Assembly (NCBI GenBank): GCA_000320545.1
Contig: ADNK01001199.1
Span: forward strand, 1 to 64,000
DNA: 64,000 nucleotides
Source: Bigelowiella natans CCMP2755
Taxonomy: Eukaryota > Cercozoa > Chlorarachniophyceae
Direction of reading: 5' to 3'
Each line of letters opens with the position of its first letter. Positions within the stretch are counted from its first letter, which is position 1. A program made the position numbers and the translations under genes. Shown here one piece after another: positions 48,101 through 62,700 of the stretch. The notes beneath the pieces were generated by a model. It saw nothing but the letters and a program-made list of their open reading frames with translations, was not told where the DNA came from and did not search any database.

Positions 48101-51100
48101 GTTGAACGCAATCTAGAAATGATGGATGAGCTTATCCGTTCCAATACCCCGCTCAATGAATTTACGGGTAAGTTGCAGGAAAGGATCACGGTCGTCGATA
48201 ACACGCTCGAAAGCCTTGCACTGAAATCAGCCGCTTATAGGGTTGCGTGTGTCCAAATGAGACAGGCGCGGCGCGCACGTCAGGGATTACCAACATCCTC
48301 AACTCACAGCATGCAGATGAAACTCTCCATTCTCAGCCTTGAGCTTACACTTCTTCCAGAATACAATCAGCACTGTCCACCTGAGCTTGTGTGCAAGTCC
48401 CTCCTTGCCATTAAGAATATGATCCGTAACAACACTTCCTCAGTCGACTCAATGCGACCTCTGATGGATTTTATTCGCCGATTGGTTCTGGGCGGACGAG
48501 ATGAGGATGGTGGTGGTGGTGGCACCGACAAGAAGAAGAAGAGTGAAGGAAGTGGTAGTGGTGGGGGTGGTGACAGCAGGGAACCCACGCTGCTGTCCGT
48601 ATTGCGAGAAGTTGGTCTTGAAAAATACGAAGCCAAGATATCACAGCAAAACCTTACTTTAAATGATCTGCTCGAGATCGAGTTTCCGGGGGACTTGCGT
48701 TCGTTCATTTCCACATTTCCTGAACGAATGCGGCTGTGCAAACGGCTGAGACAGATTCGTAGGCAGCAGGAACAGAAGCACCTGGCCAACAATCAGGGTG
48801 ATTACAGAATTATCGCTGTCGAGATGATGCTTGAGTGGGCAGTGAGTTCTGGCTCAGTGTCAACCATCCTCCTTGTTGCTAACTTGATGCTCGACCTAGA
48901 TGCAGCCTGTCTGAAGAAATATAAAATCTCGGCCGACCTCCTCAAGTCGTTCAGAAATTTCCTCTCCTTATCGCCAAAGAAGAGCAATGCCATTCATGCG
49001 GCCAAGGAAAGCAGCGTGAAAAGCACCGATAAGCTGCGGAATGTCAAGCCCCCGGAAGATCAGCGCAAGTACCTGATTGACTTCTCAGTAGGGCAGAAGA
49101 TCGACTGCAGGGACACAGCGAATTCATGGTTGACTGCCACCATAAAGAAGGATGAACAAGATCGCATCTTTATTGGATACGATGGATACGAGGAGCGATG
49201 GGATGACTGGATGCAGAAAACTTCCGATAGGGTCGCCCCCGTGAACAGCATGTCTAATAAGGCCTCGCCTCCACCTGACAAAGCTGATGTTCGTGATTCG
49301 GAAGGGAAGTGGCACACGGCGACACTGGGCGGAGTTTCGAATGATAAGATAACATACGCTAATAGCCAGGGTGACGAGATCGTCGTCATGAAACACGAGC
49401 TACATCGTTGGAAACCGGCAAACACTGTCATCAATACAGATTCTGCCCCAAATCCTAATTTTGGTGAAGGGAATTTCGTATGGGCTCGGTACTGGCCTGA
49501 AAGCTCTCGGAATCAGCTTCCAGGGTGGAAGACCGGTGATGTGCTGATGCATTTATTCATCATTTCAGTAATCTATCACTATTCGAGTTTGATAAAGTGT
49601 TTTTAACTTTACTCACAAATGTGATGTGAAGGGGGGGGTGGCGGGGGGTTGAATCCTTTCACAACAATGAAATATGCATTTGACACATCTTCCTTTACAA
49701 ACATATTTATCATAACAAAAATCTTACTAATTTCTAGGCGAGATTGTACAAATAGAGTCCGCGACTAGACAATTCAAAGTGAAGTTTGTAGAATCATCTG
49801 AAACGTACTGGTTCAGCTCAATCCACGGCGATGATGCACAGCACATCGAAGGAGTATTCTCAAACGACCTTAAATGGGAAGATCTTAAATCCAAAAAGGC
49901 AGTTTCAACATGGTTAGGGTCCAACTTCGATGAACAGCAGAAGCAGCACAAGGAACAGAAGCAGCAGAAGCAGCAGGTGCAGCCGGAAGGTGACAAGCTG
50001 ATCAGTAGTACCGAGAAGAGAGGTGTAGATAATGCCGATGTCGATGAGAAAGGAAATGACAGTAAGGAGGAAAAAGAAGAAAAGGAGGAGAAAGAAGAAA
50101 AGGTCGAAAAGGAAGAGAAAGAGGAGAAAGAAGTCAAAGCTCATCCCTCGACCCTTGCTACTTCTGATCCCCATGCTACTTCTGATCCCCTCTCTTCAAG
50201 AAAGATTACTCCCGGAAGTCGCCAACGTGGTGAGGAAGCAAAGGGGTGGAATCTGGGCAGTATTGCGTTAAGGCTGTTGGAGCATATTGCACATCTTGCG
50301 AGCACAGGCACTCCTGAATCTCGAAATTTGACCATTCCACATAAACTCGAGCTCCATTCATCCACCTTTAAGATTCTGCTACAGATTATGAAACGCACCC
50401 TTGGCGTTATTTACGCTACGGGTGATTCAGAATTGAAGGCAGGGAAAACATCCGCGTTATCACCTCACTTTCGTGTCGTGACGGCCGCGTTAAAGTTATT
50501 TCTGGTCCATGCACAGCACCTTGTGCAAACAAAGATTGATAGAAAAGTGCTCGGGCTACCGACAAGCTTCTTTAATGAGTTTCAAGAGCTAATTCAAGAT
50601 TTCTTCGATGAGCGCAGAGGCAAGAAGAACATATCGAAGGCAGTAGTCTCTGCGTTTCAGAAGGAAATATCTGAGGCTAGGGGCATCGCTGCAGAGTTGC
50701 TCGCCTCTGAATTCTTCCTCATAACACCTGAACAGAAGTTGCAACGGCTTATTGCCGCGATGCGCGAGCAGAAGGCGACAAATTGCGACATCGAACCGCA
50801 TCGCGAAACGTACCTGCGTGCGCTTATTGTGCATGTCTCGGATCCTTCCGTAATCGAGTGCTTATTTCGGCACGGCGAGATTGTCGGCGAGAACGTTACG
50901 CTTCTGTTGAAGCTCCTCATTCAAAGGATGATTATGCCCAACCCACTTGATTTCACTCTCCTTCAGGAGACGCTAGAGAGCTTGCAATGGCATTTGCTTT
51001 CTGCCATTCGGAAGTACCTCCGTGATTATGAAATTGCCAAGTTGTGCAATAAGCAGTTTAAGAAAATTGACGTTGATCACGCTGCCGTGAGGGAGCCTCT

Positions 51101-51939
51101 CCAAGCTGTAATGCTCGCTCATGAAAAGCGATGCTACAAGAATGTTGAAGATTTGTTTCAGATTCTGCGAAAATACTCGCGAACCGTACTTACTGAAGCT
51201 ACAAAGGTCGTCATATCAGACAAGACCTTCAAGAAACGGGATGTCAGTAAATCAGCAATGTTGAAGCTGGTGTCTACGCTCTTGCCATTCCTTGGGAAAA
51301 ATGTGTCGTGTTTACTCAACAAAGCCGATGGACAGTCGGCGGGGGGTCTCAAAATCTCCGACCTGAAATTGTGCAAAATCTCGAATAGCACGGGCACTTT
51401 AGCCGCGATCGAAAACTCAGCGGGTAACGCGCAAACGTTTGTGCACATTCCTCAAGGAGAGAGTGTGGTCATGTTCAATGTCGACACAGACGTGTACGCC
51501 TTTATTCCTATCCTAGACAACCACATGCACCGATGCAACTTTCAGAGGCGTGATGATCTAACGCCTTTAGAGAACGCAGACAGCAACGGGAATAATGCCG
51601 CAGCACCGACAGGAGGAGGGGGAGGAGGAGGAGGAGGAGGAGGAGGAGGAGGAGCACCCTCTACTGCCAGCTCCAACGCCGGAAATAATAAACCCAATGC
51701 CGATAGCAGTAGCAAGAAGGACAGCAAGCAGAAACAAACCGACAACAACAACACACAGAAGAAAGCAAGTGACATGATGACGGAATACTTCATTACTATC
51801 ACACCTCACATCTTGCATCTGATGAAGGTACCCCAATCAACAACAAACTTCACTTCTTCCCACAAAACCCTTACTACTATTACTACTACCTACCTACCTA
51901 CCAAATTTGTATTTTGAGAGAGAGATATTTGAGAGAGAG

Positions 51940-51981
<42 letters not shown>

Positions 51982-53673
51982 GACTGATATTCCAATATCA
52001 TGTTGGTGCTCAATCAATGTGTTTATGCGTTTGTTATTTAATTTAACAGGCAAGCGAGGAGCTTGTCAGTCAATTGGAGCTAGATCTCGATGGGGAGAAA
52101 GATAACAAAGAACGAGATGGCGATGATGGTAATGATAACCAAGAGGATGTCGCGTGGTTGCAGTCTCTAAGTCAGACAGCGGCGTGGCTTGTGGGGCAAA
52201 TCTGCACACGCTTGATCGTCGGTCCTGAGCTCTCCGGCGAAGAGGGCGCAACAGAAGTCGCCGGTATTGTTCAAGGATCGAAGAGATGGAATCTCTTCCA
52301 CGAAGGACTCTACAGCGTGATCGGCCAAAGCCAATTATTAAACACTCTCGATGCTGCATCGAATGAGTTTCGCAATACGCACACGGAAAACCTCGAGGGA
52401 TTCAGTAGCAACGGCAGCAGCAATTGGAATTACCAGGATCCTTTCAAATCGCCCGTTGTAGAACTGAACGCGATGATCAAGACATCTGGGCTTTTGGAGG
52501 AAAGGGCATTCCTGGAGGATCTCGTCGCTGAAGAGCCAAAAGGGCAGGCACGAGACTTTGTCGACTTTATCAAGAAGATGGATCGAAGTCTGGCAAGGGT
52601 TTATCAGGGAAAGCGAAAGAGACTCGGTGATCTGTTTCTTCGCGTCAGCTTCGCAGTAGCGTTATGGCAGCTAGGGCGTGTTAGACAGGTGAGGTACATT
52701 ACCTCCGCCTCCAGGAAGGAACCATCAGATAATAAAGCAGAGGAAAAAGAACAAAAAATAGCACCGGGACTCCATGAAAATGAAGACGACTACGATGATA
52801 TACCTGACATTGACAGTGATCCACCTCCCTTGAGCAGGCAGAAGTCACTGACAGCCGACAGTGAGGGTCTGAAGCGTATTCGCAACTACATCCGTCAGAA
52901 ATGGTTCTTCACGCTTCGTCAGCGTCAGGCAATCAACATTGATACGCTCCTGAAACGGGCACGCATCCTCCTCAATACTTTCCCTTGCCACCCTCGCTCC
53001 GAAGCCGACAAGTTCCTCGCCGCTGAGGAGAAGGAGAAGAATCGTGAGAATGAGAACAAGGGTGCCACAAGGCACATGGACCGCGCTGCAAGGGAGCTGC
53101 GAATGCTGCTCAGGAGCCACGGGATGCAGAAGCATGCATCGACCGAAAGTATCGTGATTGACGCCATCTTCGACTTCCTCATCGAAGGAAATCAACATGA
53201 AGAAGGGGCAGCATCAGAGGGGGGGGACGAAAAGCTGCAGGATAGCCTAACGACACCTCTTCAGTGGGATGAAATTGCTGCGAACTGTGATATGACAAAA
53301 GGTCTTTTAACACAACACCAGCGTGCAATTACAAGGCTGGTTGGACTGCGCATTCTCAAAGTGGCTCTGAACATGTCGCACCGGCCTTCTCTGATGAGCG
53401 AGATTCTCCGAGTTCATGTTCATTTGGCTCAGCTACAGAAGGAGCAAAGCAGCAGCGGGGTGAAGAAGCAAGTAAACATGGGTGCCTCTTACAATAGGCA
53501 GAGTAGCCTCATTACTAGGGACTTATTTGCAGCTCCCGTAAGCATAAAAGACCAGATAAACCATGAATACTTCAGAATTATCTCAGAGCTTATCTCGCGC
53601 AAATGTGCTTTCTGCGGACGGGGCGCATTAGAATCTGCTCAGAGGTGGGCATCCAATTTTCTCTGTCCCTCTC

Positions 53674-53715
<42 letters not shown>

Positions 53716-56700
53716 CCCCCCCCCCTCCCCCCTTCTCTTTCAATGATCGCAAATCCATCGAGAGCAACGATGTTTTTGGCATGTAATCGAGCATTGGCAT
53801 CCATATTTCATTATATTTAACATTCAAATGAACAAATATGTGGTCATCATCCTTTTTCCTCCTCCTCCTCGCTAATATATTGTATCTCTGATGGCAGCGC
53901 CTGCGTACACTGCTGTGTGGGAGTGAAAGCAAGACTTCCCAGCTTTGTTACGTCTGGAGGAGCTAGCCCCATGTCAAAGAGACTTACAGCTATATTCCAA
54001 GCTGGTCCCACGACTGCTGCTGCTGCTGCTGCTGCTGCTGAGAAAAAGAAGAAGAGCTTCCATGACTCCGAAGGTGAGCAGGAAAAAGAAGAGAATAAAT
54101 CTGAAGAGTCAAAGGCAGACACCAAGCACGGTGACAGTGATGGCGATGATCCTGCTGCTGCTGCAGCAACAACTGCCGATTCTAAGAACGGTAACAATAG
54201 TGTAAAACTACTGCATATGGCCAAGCGCCTGGAGAAGCTTGACATGGCACAAGGGCTCGTGAAGCTGTATTTGATAAGGGCATGTGGACTTGGTGGACAG
54301 CCATCCGACATGCCAAACATCGTCAACACAAGGATGCTCACATGCATTATACCCCTTATCTCTCTCCCTAGTTCAATGGAGACGACTGATTCTGAGGCAG
54401 CAGTATTGTTAAGAGACGCGGGGACCGCACCGTGGGTTCTGAGGTGTAGCGCTTGGGCACTGGTACGATGCCTGATGAGTTCAACAGTGCTCCATGCACA
54501 TCTAGCGCATCAAATACGGACAAGCAAGCCTCTTCCGCTTCAATCGCCGCGTGCATTGTTCCCGACCGCACCGACGAGAACCCCTTCGGAGGAGGAGGTC
54601 CACGAGCTAGGACAGTGCATGTCGATCTTGGTGGACATGTGCTCGCTCAAGCTCACCCTTCTCCTCAAGTCTAGAAAGTCGGCCTCCAAAGCTCCAGATC
54701 CAACCGCGAAGTGCACTGACCAGATGGCCAAATATCAGAAGAAGTGGGGGGAGATTGAGACCAAGCTGACCGACAAGGAGCTCCTTTACTGCCATGACAA
54801 TTCATGGTTACGATACACACTCAAGCTCTCCCGGGGACTGTATCAAACGCTCCCCATATGGTCCCTACAGGATCTAACTCAGCAGGAGATCGACGTTAAC
54901 ATTTTGCAGTTTCTCTCGATGCTTCGACGGGTAGCGCATCTTCCGGTCCTAGCCAAGAAGTTAGGCACACAGCACTGGCTGAAGATCCTCACACGTTTGC
55001 TCTGCACGTCCTCAACATGTGTAATCAGATCTACGCTCATTCTACTAAGACACGTGCTACCACGCTTGAGCCCCGACAACAGGCACCTCGTCAGCCTAAT
55101 CGAAGGAGGGGTGGAGAAGGAGGAGAAGGACTCCAAAAAGGAGGATAACGACAGTAAGCTTACCGTCACTCCAGGCCGCCGCCTGGTCCGCCTCTTCCTC
55201 ACTCGCATCAAAGATTCGAGGTGTGAAAGCTTCAAGGAACTTTACACAGGCATATGCTCCGATCTATTTTGCGCAATAGAATGGCGAAGGACCATGGCCA
55301 ACGAGCTGTTGGATGTTTTGGGAGCCCTGAAGACAGCCCACGAAAGAGGCAACATGCCAATGTATCAGTATAGAGACTATGCACAAAGATCCATGCCAGC
55401 CCTCTCCGTGCTCCGCGGCACCATAAAGCCAAGAGCGTCCGCGAAGTCGGCCACTGATGCTGCAAGGAAAAACGGAAGTAAAGGCAATATGGCTGAGGAA
55501 GAGAGTATTGAGGCACCACCAATTGTAGATGATTGGTCTTTGGAACTTGGATTGATCATGGATAAGATTGTCGAGATTCTCAACGCTCGCGTCCCCACGC
55601 CACCGTCCAAAGCCACGGCAGTGACAACCACCGACTCTGGAGGAAGAAGACTAATCTTTCTACAGCTTCGCCGCCGTTGTGTAGCAGTGCTTTCCGAGCT
55701 ATTGCGAAACCCGCTCGCCGCAGAGGCCTTTGTGAAGAAGAATTATATGGGCACAATCAAGGAGCTAATTTTCCCAGCGATGTCGAGTATCACTGGTAAA
55801 CTTGGCAAGGAAGCATCTATTTTTCCCTCCGCTGGAGCAACGAAGGAAATTCTCAGCGTGCGTGTCCTCAAGCTGGAGGATAGACTGAAGACTCTAACAA
55901 ATACAGAGGAGTCGTGGGTCACCAAGCTCTCATCATCTTCAAAAAAGAAGAAGAAGAAGAAGTCTCCAGCCCACTCCTCTGCAATTACAACCCTTCTGCC
56001 CCTCCCGGATGGAAGCTTCCTTCTCAACCCGAAATCGGCACATTTTAGCCGTGTATCTTCGAGCAGTGAGAGTTTTGGTGGATTTAAAAAAGAAGCATCG
56101 AGTACCAACCCTTTTGGGGGGACTACTACTATTACTACTACTCTGGACTCCAAAAGCAATAATAACTCTGGTTCTGATGACCCTGTGACAACAACAACAA
56201 CAACAAGCTCCACAGGTCAAGGTGACACTGTTAGTAGTAGTGCTGGATTTGGTTCTTCAGGTGGATTCGGCGGGTTTGGCAGTTTCGGAGGTGGTGGTGG
56301 ATCTAGTGAAGGGTTTAGTGATTTTGGTGACGGCGACGGATTTGGAGGAGGATTTGGAGATACCAGTGAAGGAGGAGCTGGTTTTGGGAGTATTGGTAGC
56401 GAGGACGGAAAAGGGAACGGAGATGAAGCATCAGATGGATTTGGAAGCTTTGGTGGTGGATTTGGGGGTTCTGCTAGCGCCGGAGGAAGCAATGGAGGAA
56501 GCACTGGTGGTGGTAATGGAGGCAGCGGAGAATCAGGATTCCAAGGGTTAGGAGGATTCGGAACATCCTTTGGCAACAAATCCTCTTCAGCCTCTTCAGC
56601 CAACACCCGTAACAGCGATAGCGGTTCTGAAAATTGGAGTCTGTCGATGTCGGTGCGGAATCAAAAGTTTGGTAACTTCATTTGCGGGAAGCAGATGGGG

Positions 56701-59700
56701 ATGAAAAACACGAGAACGGGTGATGATGACGATTATAATGATGATGATGATAGTCTGCAACTCCAGCTGTTGCTACACAGTAATACAGAGAACGGCTTAG
56801 ACTCTCTTCTCCCTTTTATACGGAATTGTGCGATTGACTTGTCTACCGAGCCCGATGGCAGTAAGAAAGAAGGCGCAGGAGGTCAACAATCCGACAAGAA
56901 GGAGGGGGAGGAAACCGTACAGAAAACATGCAAAGAACTCGAGTTATTAGTTCCGATGTTTAATGCGGAAAGTGGCGCGACATGGGCGTTTGAAATAAGG
57001 GTGAAACAAAGTCCAGAAAAGCCTACAAAATCGAGCGAGGCGGCAAAAAAAGAGACATCCCAGTTGCCAGGTGCGTTCTTCTCATTGAGTGAGAAAGTTG
57101 AAGGGCATGATCACGTAATCATCAAGGGAGAGCTCAGCAAGAAGAAAAGAGATAAGGGCAAGATGGCATTGGTCATAAAACCAGGTAAGTCTGAGCACGG
57201 GTTACCTGACGACGGTGATAAATGGTGTAGCGTTGTCATTTCAACCAAATCAGGGATGACTCGCTGCTTCGTAAATGGTGAGCTTCTTATGACAGCCACC
57301 GACATCGAAACAAAACTGTCCAATCCCCGCCTTCGTATAGGCCCTGGAAATTTATTGGTGAAGAATATCCACGTCTGGCGACACGCACTAAACGAGACGC
57401 AGTGCTGCAGCGTACATAATTCTTCATTATTACGGTACCTAGCAGCTCAATCGAATGTGCCTGATGAGCTTATCGAGCGCGGGGAGACAGTCGCAACTTA
57501 TCCCTTTTTCGCATCGTATACCCCTGCTCCCGTCAAGCTAACAACTGAAGATGCCGAGAAAAAAATTACTAGCGGTGAAAGCTGCGATGATGACGATAGC
57601 AAGAACACGAAAAACATGGACAATAATAATGCGTTCGTCGTTCCAAGCGGAACGTCGTTGGAGATTGTTAACCCGTACGGAATTGCAAAGATCGCTCCGC
57701 ATCTCGCCGGCGGCACAGAACTCAAGCTCAAAGCTGACAAATCATTCAGCATGAGGGCTCAGCCAAAGGTGTCGGGAATGGAAATGGGATCCGGACGATT
57801 TTTCTTTGAAGTCGATTTTCACTATAGTAAAGTCAAAGATATGGATGCTGATCCAAAGAAAGAAGAGAGATATGTTAGTTTGGTACAGTTCCTAGGCAAC
57901 AGCGTCGGGGGTCTCTCTAGCCAGCGATTGCTGCCGAATAGTTTCACGTCGTTTGAGTCAATGTTAGTCTCTCCCGCCATGCAATTCTCGCAAGTAGTAG
58001 AACAATGGACACCAGGCGCTGAGCTTCTTCTAGATACACACACAGATACATTGTGTATCAACCTCACCAGTGCCAAAGGCAGTATCCATGGAAAGCTTCC
58101 AAAAACTGCCTTCACGAAGGTGAAACTTGCAACCGATAACTGGAACCGGGTTCAAATCATGACTACCCCCCGCGAAGTGCATGCCTACATTAATAAAGAG
58201 CTGGCATTGAAGGTAGAGTGGCCTCTGGCACGAGGAATGGCCGTCTTCTCGGTCGAGGACGCAAAGAAAGGCGTATGGAGTCTCGGCTACCTGGAATCCT
58301 TCACTCCTCTTGCTTCGTCTGCTGCTGCTGCTGCTGCTACAAAAGGTGGTTCGGGCAACAAGCCGAATACTGAAGATGATAAGGTCAAGCAGGCTAAGAT
58401 GAAATATGTCAATTATAAAAATGAGCATGTGGAGACCGACTTTCCTTCAAACGGCATTATCGCCACGTTTGTGCGGCTGAACAAGAAGCCAAAGAAGGGC
58501 ATGTTCGTGATGATGCGCGAGAAGTCAGCAAGCCACAAGCAATGGAAACTTGGGCGCGTAATCAAGATCGAAGCCCGTCGTCCTGATGGCCCTTTCCTTC
58601 TCGACATCATGGAGCAGTCTCAGCAAGAGAAGCAGATCCTCAAGGAAGGCGATAGGGTTGAGGCACAGTTCAGAAGAGGCAGCTGGTATAAGGGCAAGGT
58701 CGTAAAGGTGAATCGTAATCCTTTGAGCTACGACATTCAATTTGATGACGGCGATCAGGGGCCTAAGACTCCTCCAGACCAAGTAAAGCTGTTGGACAGC
58801 TCTTCTGGTGACAGTCAAAAGCCCAAGATCCACACCAAGATGCCGTACAGCCTCGATACTTTTAGCGACATTATTCCTATAGAACGCCACGATTTACCCA
58901 CTGACGTGCGCAAGAAGGCGGAGAGGCAGCAAAAACACAAAATAAGAAGAGGTGGGGAGCGGGGCAGTGGGTTCGGGTTCTCCGGTAACAACCCTGTTGA
59001 CTTGTCTCGTGATCTTGACTGGGAGACCATGCTTTCGATCCAGGAAGCCTTCCCCAACGAGTTTAGACACCTACGAGAGATGGCCTTTAACTCGGGCCGG
59101 TGTGCGCGCGCTTTGCAAGTAGCACAAGGAAACCTGGAGCAAGCTGTCGAGTGGGCACTGCAGAATCCGAATGTTCCTGATGTCCAGTTCCCTTCCAGTT
59201 CTCCAACTACCACTTCCACTGATCAACCGCAAACGGGAGGAGGAGGAGGAGGAAGCAGTACCGGTAGCAGTACTGAAAGTAATGATAATAGGTCAGGAGG
59301 CAGCGGCAGTTCCAATAATGACACTGACGAGAAGACTTCAGGCAACGAAGATACGAAAAAGACACCACCACCCCAAAATCCCTTTGGTGATGGTGATAGA
59401 AAAACCAGACAGGACGGTGATCAAATTTGCCTAGGTTTCGAGTCATCACAACTGCCATTTGGAAGTGGAAGAAGGGACAACTTGCTGGCTGGCTATAACC
59501 ATGATTTCTATGGAGAGGGCTCTGTGAGGCTCTTTGGCCGAAAGGGTGCCCCTGCCCATGTTCGATTCCAGCTGAAGCAGGTCCGAATCCATAGGATGGA
59601 TGTTAGTTGTAAGAAGAAGAAAATAATGGCAAAGCTGGTGTGTAAATCCCCATTTGCGTCTGATGGGGGCCGAATGGATCACTGCCTCGCTCCGGAGACA

Positions 59701-62700
59701 AGAGCATTGGCTCGAGAGCTCATCCAAAAGCTTCATTTAAACCTTCCTGCACCAGCTGACAAGCTCAGTGACTCCGATAAAATAAAGATGATCAACGTTG
59801 TGTTGGAACACGCGGCCTATGACGTGTCTTATGTTGCCCGTCTTCTGACCAACGAAAAGTTTGTTCATGAGGCATTCCATAGCTTCAAGAATTTCCAAAG
59901 TGCTGAGAAGCTCCTTTTACTTCAAAGACTTGATCTCGACAATACACATGCCAAGCCCTTCCTCAATAATGGGGTAGGCCTCCAGGAGATGATTTATAGC
60001 CTCTCGCTGTCATCATCCTCTGGTGAAGCTTCCCGCTCCTCTCCCTCCTCATTTGTAGCAACTATGGATTCGAAGCTTTCGTCATCATCATCATCATCAT
60101 CTCCCCCCGTAAAGAAATGGAGGTCTCCGTACAGCTGCAAGTCGCGCGAGCAGTTCCATCCAATGGCCGATTTGATGTTGAGGTGGAAAGAGCTCACAGA
60201 GCTAGGGATCAGAGCAGGCGAGGCGGTGTCTATTGGACCTGTTGTTGGCAACCAAAGGATATCGGATAAGCATTGGCAAACTCTCGAGCAAGAGATGCTA
60301 CACATCCAAACCATCGCTAGAGATGGGGTAGGAAATGAAAAGGAGTTGACAATGAGGGCGCTAATTCACACTGAAACTATTCTTGCGTCGAAGCACGCGG
60401 TGCTTTGCTCTCTACGTCTGATGAGAGCCGCAGAGCGTCTCAAAGAAAGAGAAGGAAAACAAGCAAACGGCAGTGGACAGCAGAACTTCTGGTTGAAAAG
60501 GAGTCCCTTGCTGCTTTTCGAAGCCGAAGAGAAGAAAGAGAAGGAGGCAAAGCACTCCAGCGATGCGAAGGAAAACGGTACTACGCCGACGCAGGTGCAG
60601 CCGTTCTTTTTGAAGCTTTTGAGGTTGCTTCACATCTCCCAAGATGAGAAAAATCGCGACATGCTGGCGAAGGCCATTGCAGTGGAGACCTCACGTTTTG
60701 CTAAGAGTGTAGAGTCCGGTGGTCGCAGTGGTCGCTATACACAGCAAGAGGCCAAGATGAGATCGTTCTTCATGTCTGCCCTTACTGCTGAGTGCGTGCT
60801 GCATCTCGTAGGTTACGACATCAACCTCGGTAAGGGCGACGATGTGTCCTCCAGCCCTACTACGCAGAAGAAAAGCGAGAAACCACAGCCAGAAGTCACG
60901 CTCGACCCGAATGCGCCGCGAGTGTTAGCGAGCTTTCCAGTCGGAATGAGAGTCGATCTTATGGATTCAGGCACGTGGAGAACGGGTGTCGTTCGCCGGC
61001 ACCCAGGTGCTGGGGGTGGGCAACCTCATCAAGTGTACGTGCACTTCGAGGGGTGGGCTGATAGCTGGGATCAGTGGGTGGACTTTCGAGATCCAAATCA
61101 AATCGCCCCACTCTGGTCGCATGTGCCCAGGGGAACGTATACTGGAGACAGTCAGAGGAGACGACAACAGAATAATAACGGCAACAGCAACGATAACAAC
61201 GGCAACAACAATAACAATAACAATAACAGCAGCTTTTCTCCGAACTTTGAGGAAGACATTATGTTTGGTTCCGATTTCCACGTCGGTAGTAACAATAATC
61301 GCAGTAGTGCTGAGGGTGAGAACGGTAACAGCGGCGAATCGAGCTACTCAAACTCGCTCCAAGTGAAATTGTCGCACAGACAAGGTATCTTGAACCTAGC
61401 ATCTGATGCCATCCAAGCGCCTCAGCCAAATCTCGCACTCTTACTCCTCAATATCGTTACGCAAACGCTTCAATCAGATGAAAAAGTTCCGAAGGTGCTG
61501 ATCGCAACCTTGTTCAATATTGCACGCGGCTATTCGAAGGGTGAGAGAGTGGGAACCAGCCTCTACCATGACAGTCTCCGTGTTGCAGCAGTGCGCATGC
61601 TGTCGCAGCTTATCATTAAGTCTTGCAGCAGCAACTCACAATCCCCGTCGTCATCATTGCCTCGAAGAAATATTACATCCATCCTATCTTCCTCTCAAGT
61701 ACTTGAATCGTTCACGTACATGACTAAATACCACACGGGCGACAGGGACACAGACAAGGCGATAGCTTCTGTACGTGTCCAAGTCCAAAACGCAGCGACC
61801 TTCGGAGTCCAATTTGAGCCGCACGATACCATCGTGCAAAGCGTCAAACCAGGCTCTAAGGCGGCAAAAGAAAAGCTGGTGAAAGGCATGGAACTCGTAA
61901 ACATTAATGGCAAACCGGTATTTTCGAGCGTTGAGTTTAGCAAAACCTCGACGCCGCTAATAGCGATATTCGTCGACAATCCACTGAGCACCAGTGGGCA
62001 GTGTCCGTTGTTCATGGCCCTTCTCCAGCTCAACCTCCTTGTATGCGAATCCAAAGAATCAGCTCAACTCATAGCAAAGGAGAAACAGCCTCGGTGGTTC
62101 AAGAGGCTCGAGAAACTCAAACGCACTCTGGGTGCATTTGCACAGAAGTCCTCGATCCCACCGTCTGTTGGTGGAAATACTCTTGATCAGAAGATGCTTG
62201 ATTCCTCTTCCCAATCCGCATCTGCCTCTAGGGCGCTCAATGCCTTCCTCGAAGAGGGCACGCTCAGAAATTACATCGTCAAGGGCTGGCCAACCCTCCC
62301 CCTTGCCTTTAGCATAGCAAAGCTGCTAGCACGGAAGGAGGAGCTTGCTGAGAAGGAGAAGGATTCTAGAAATGGTGGTGACAACGACGAAAAGGTTGAT
62401 ACTCCAGACTCTGACGATGTTAAAGAGCTGCATCCACCCCCCCAAAAAGCCGACCCGGCGACCACCGCTCATCCACTGAAACTGCTTATCGAGATCTTCG
62501 GGAGTAAGAAGGCCAAGCAGAAGCAAAAGATGACAGCGATAGGAACTCTAATCTATGCCCTCCGAAGCTTACCGGATGCTGGGAAATGGGTGTCGAAGAA
62601 CTACTGGAGCCGCAAAGACCCTCCCACGAAACCCGAGAAGTACCCACTTAACTGGGCGGTGGACTTCTGTGTGAAAGGTATCCAAATGGTGGACGAAGAG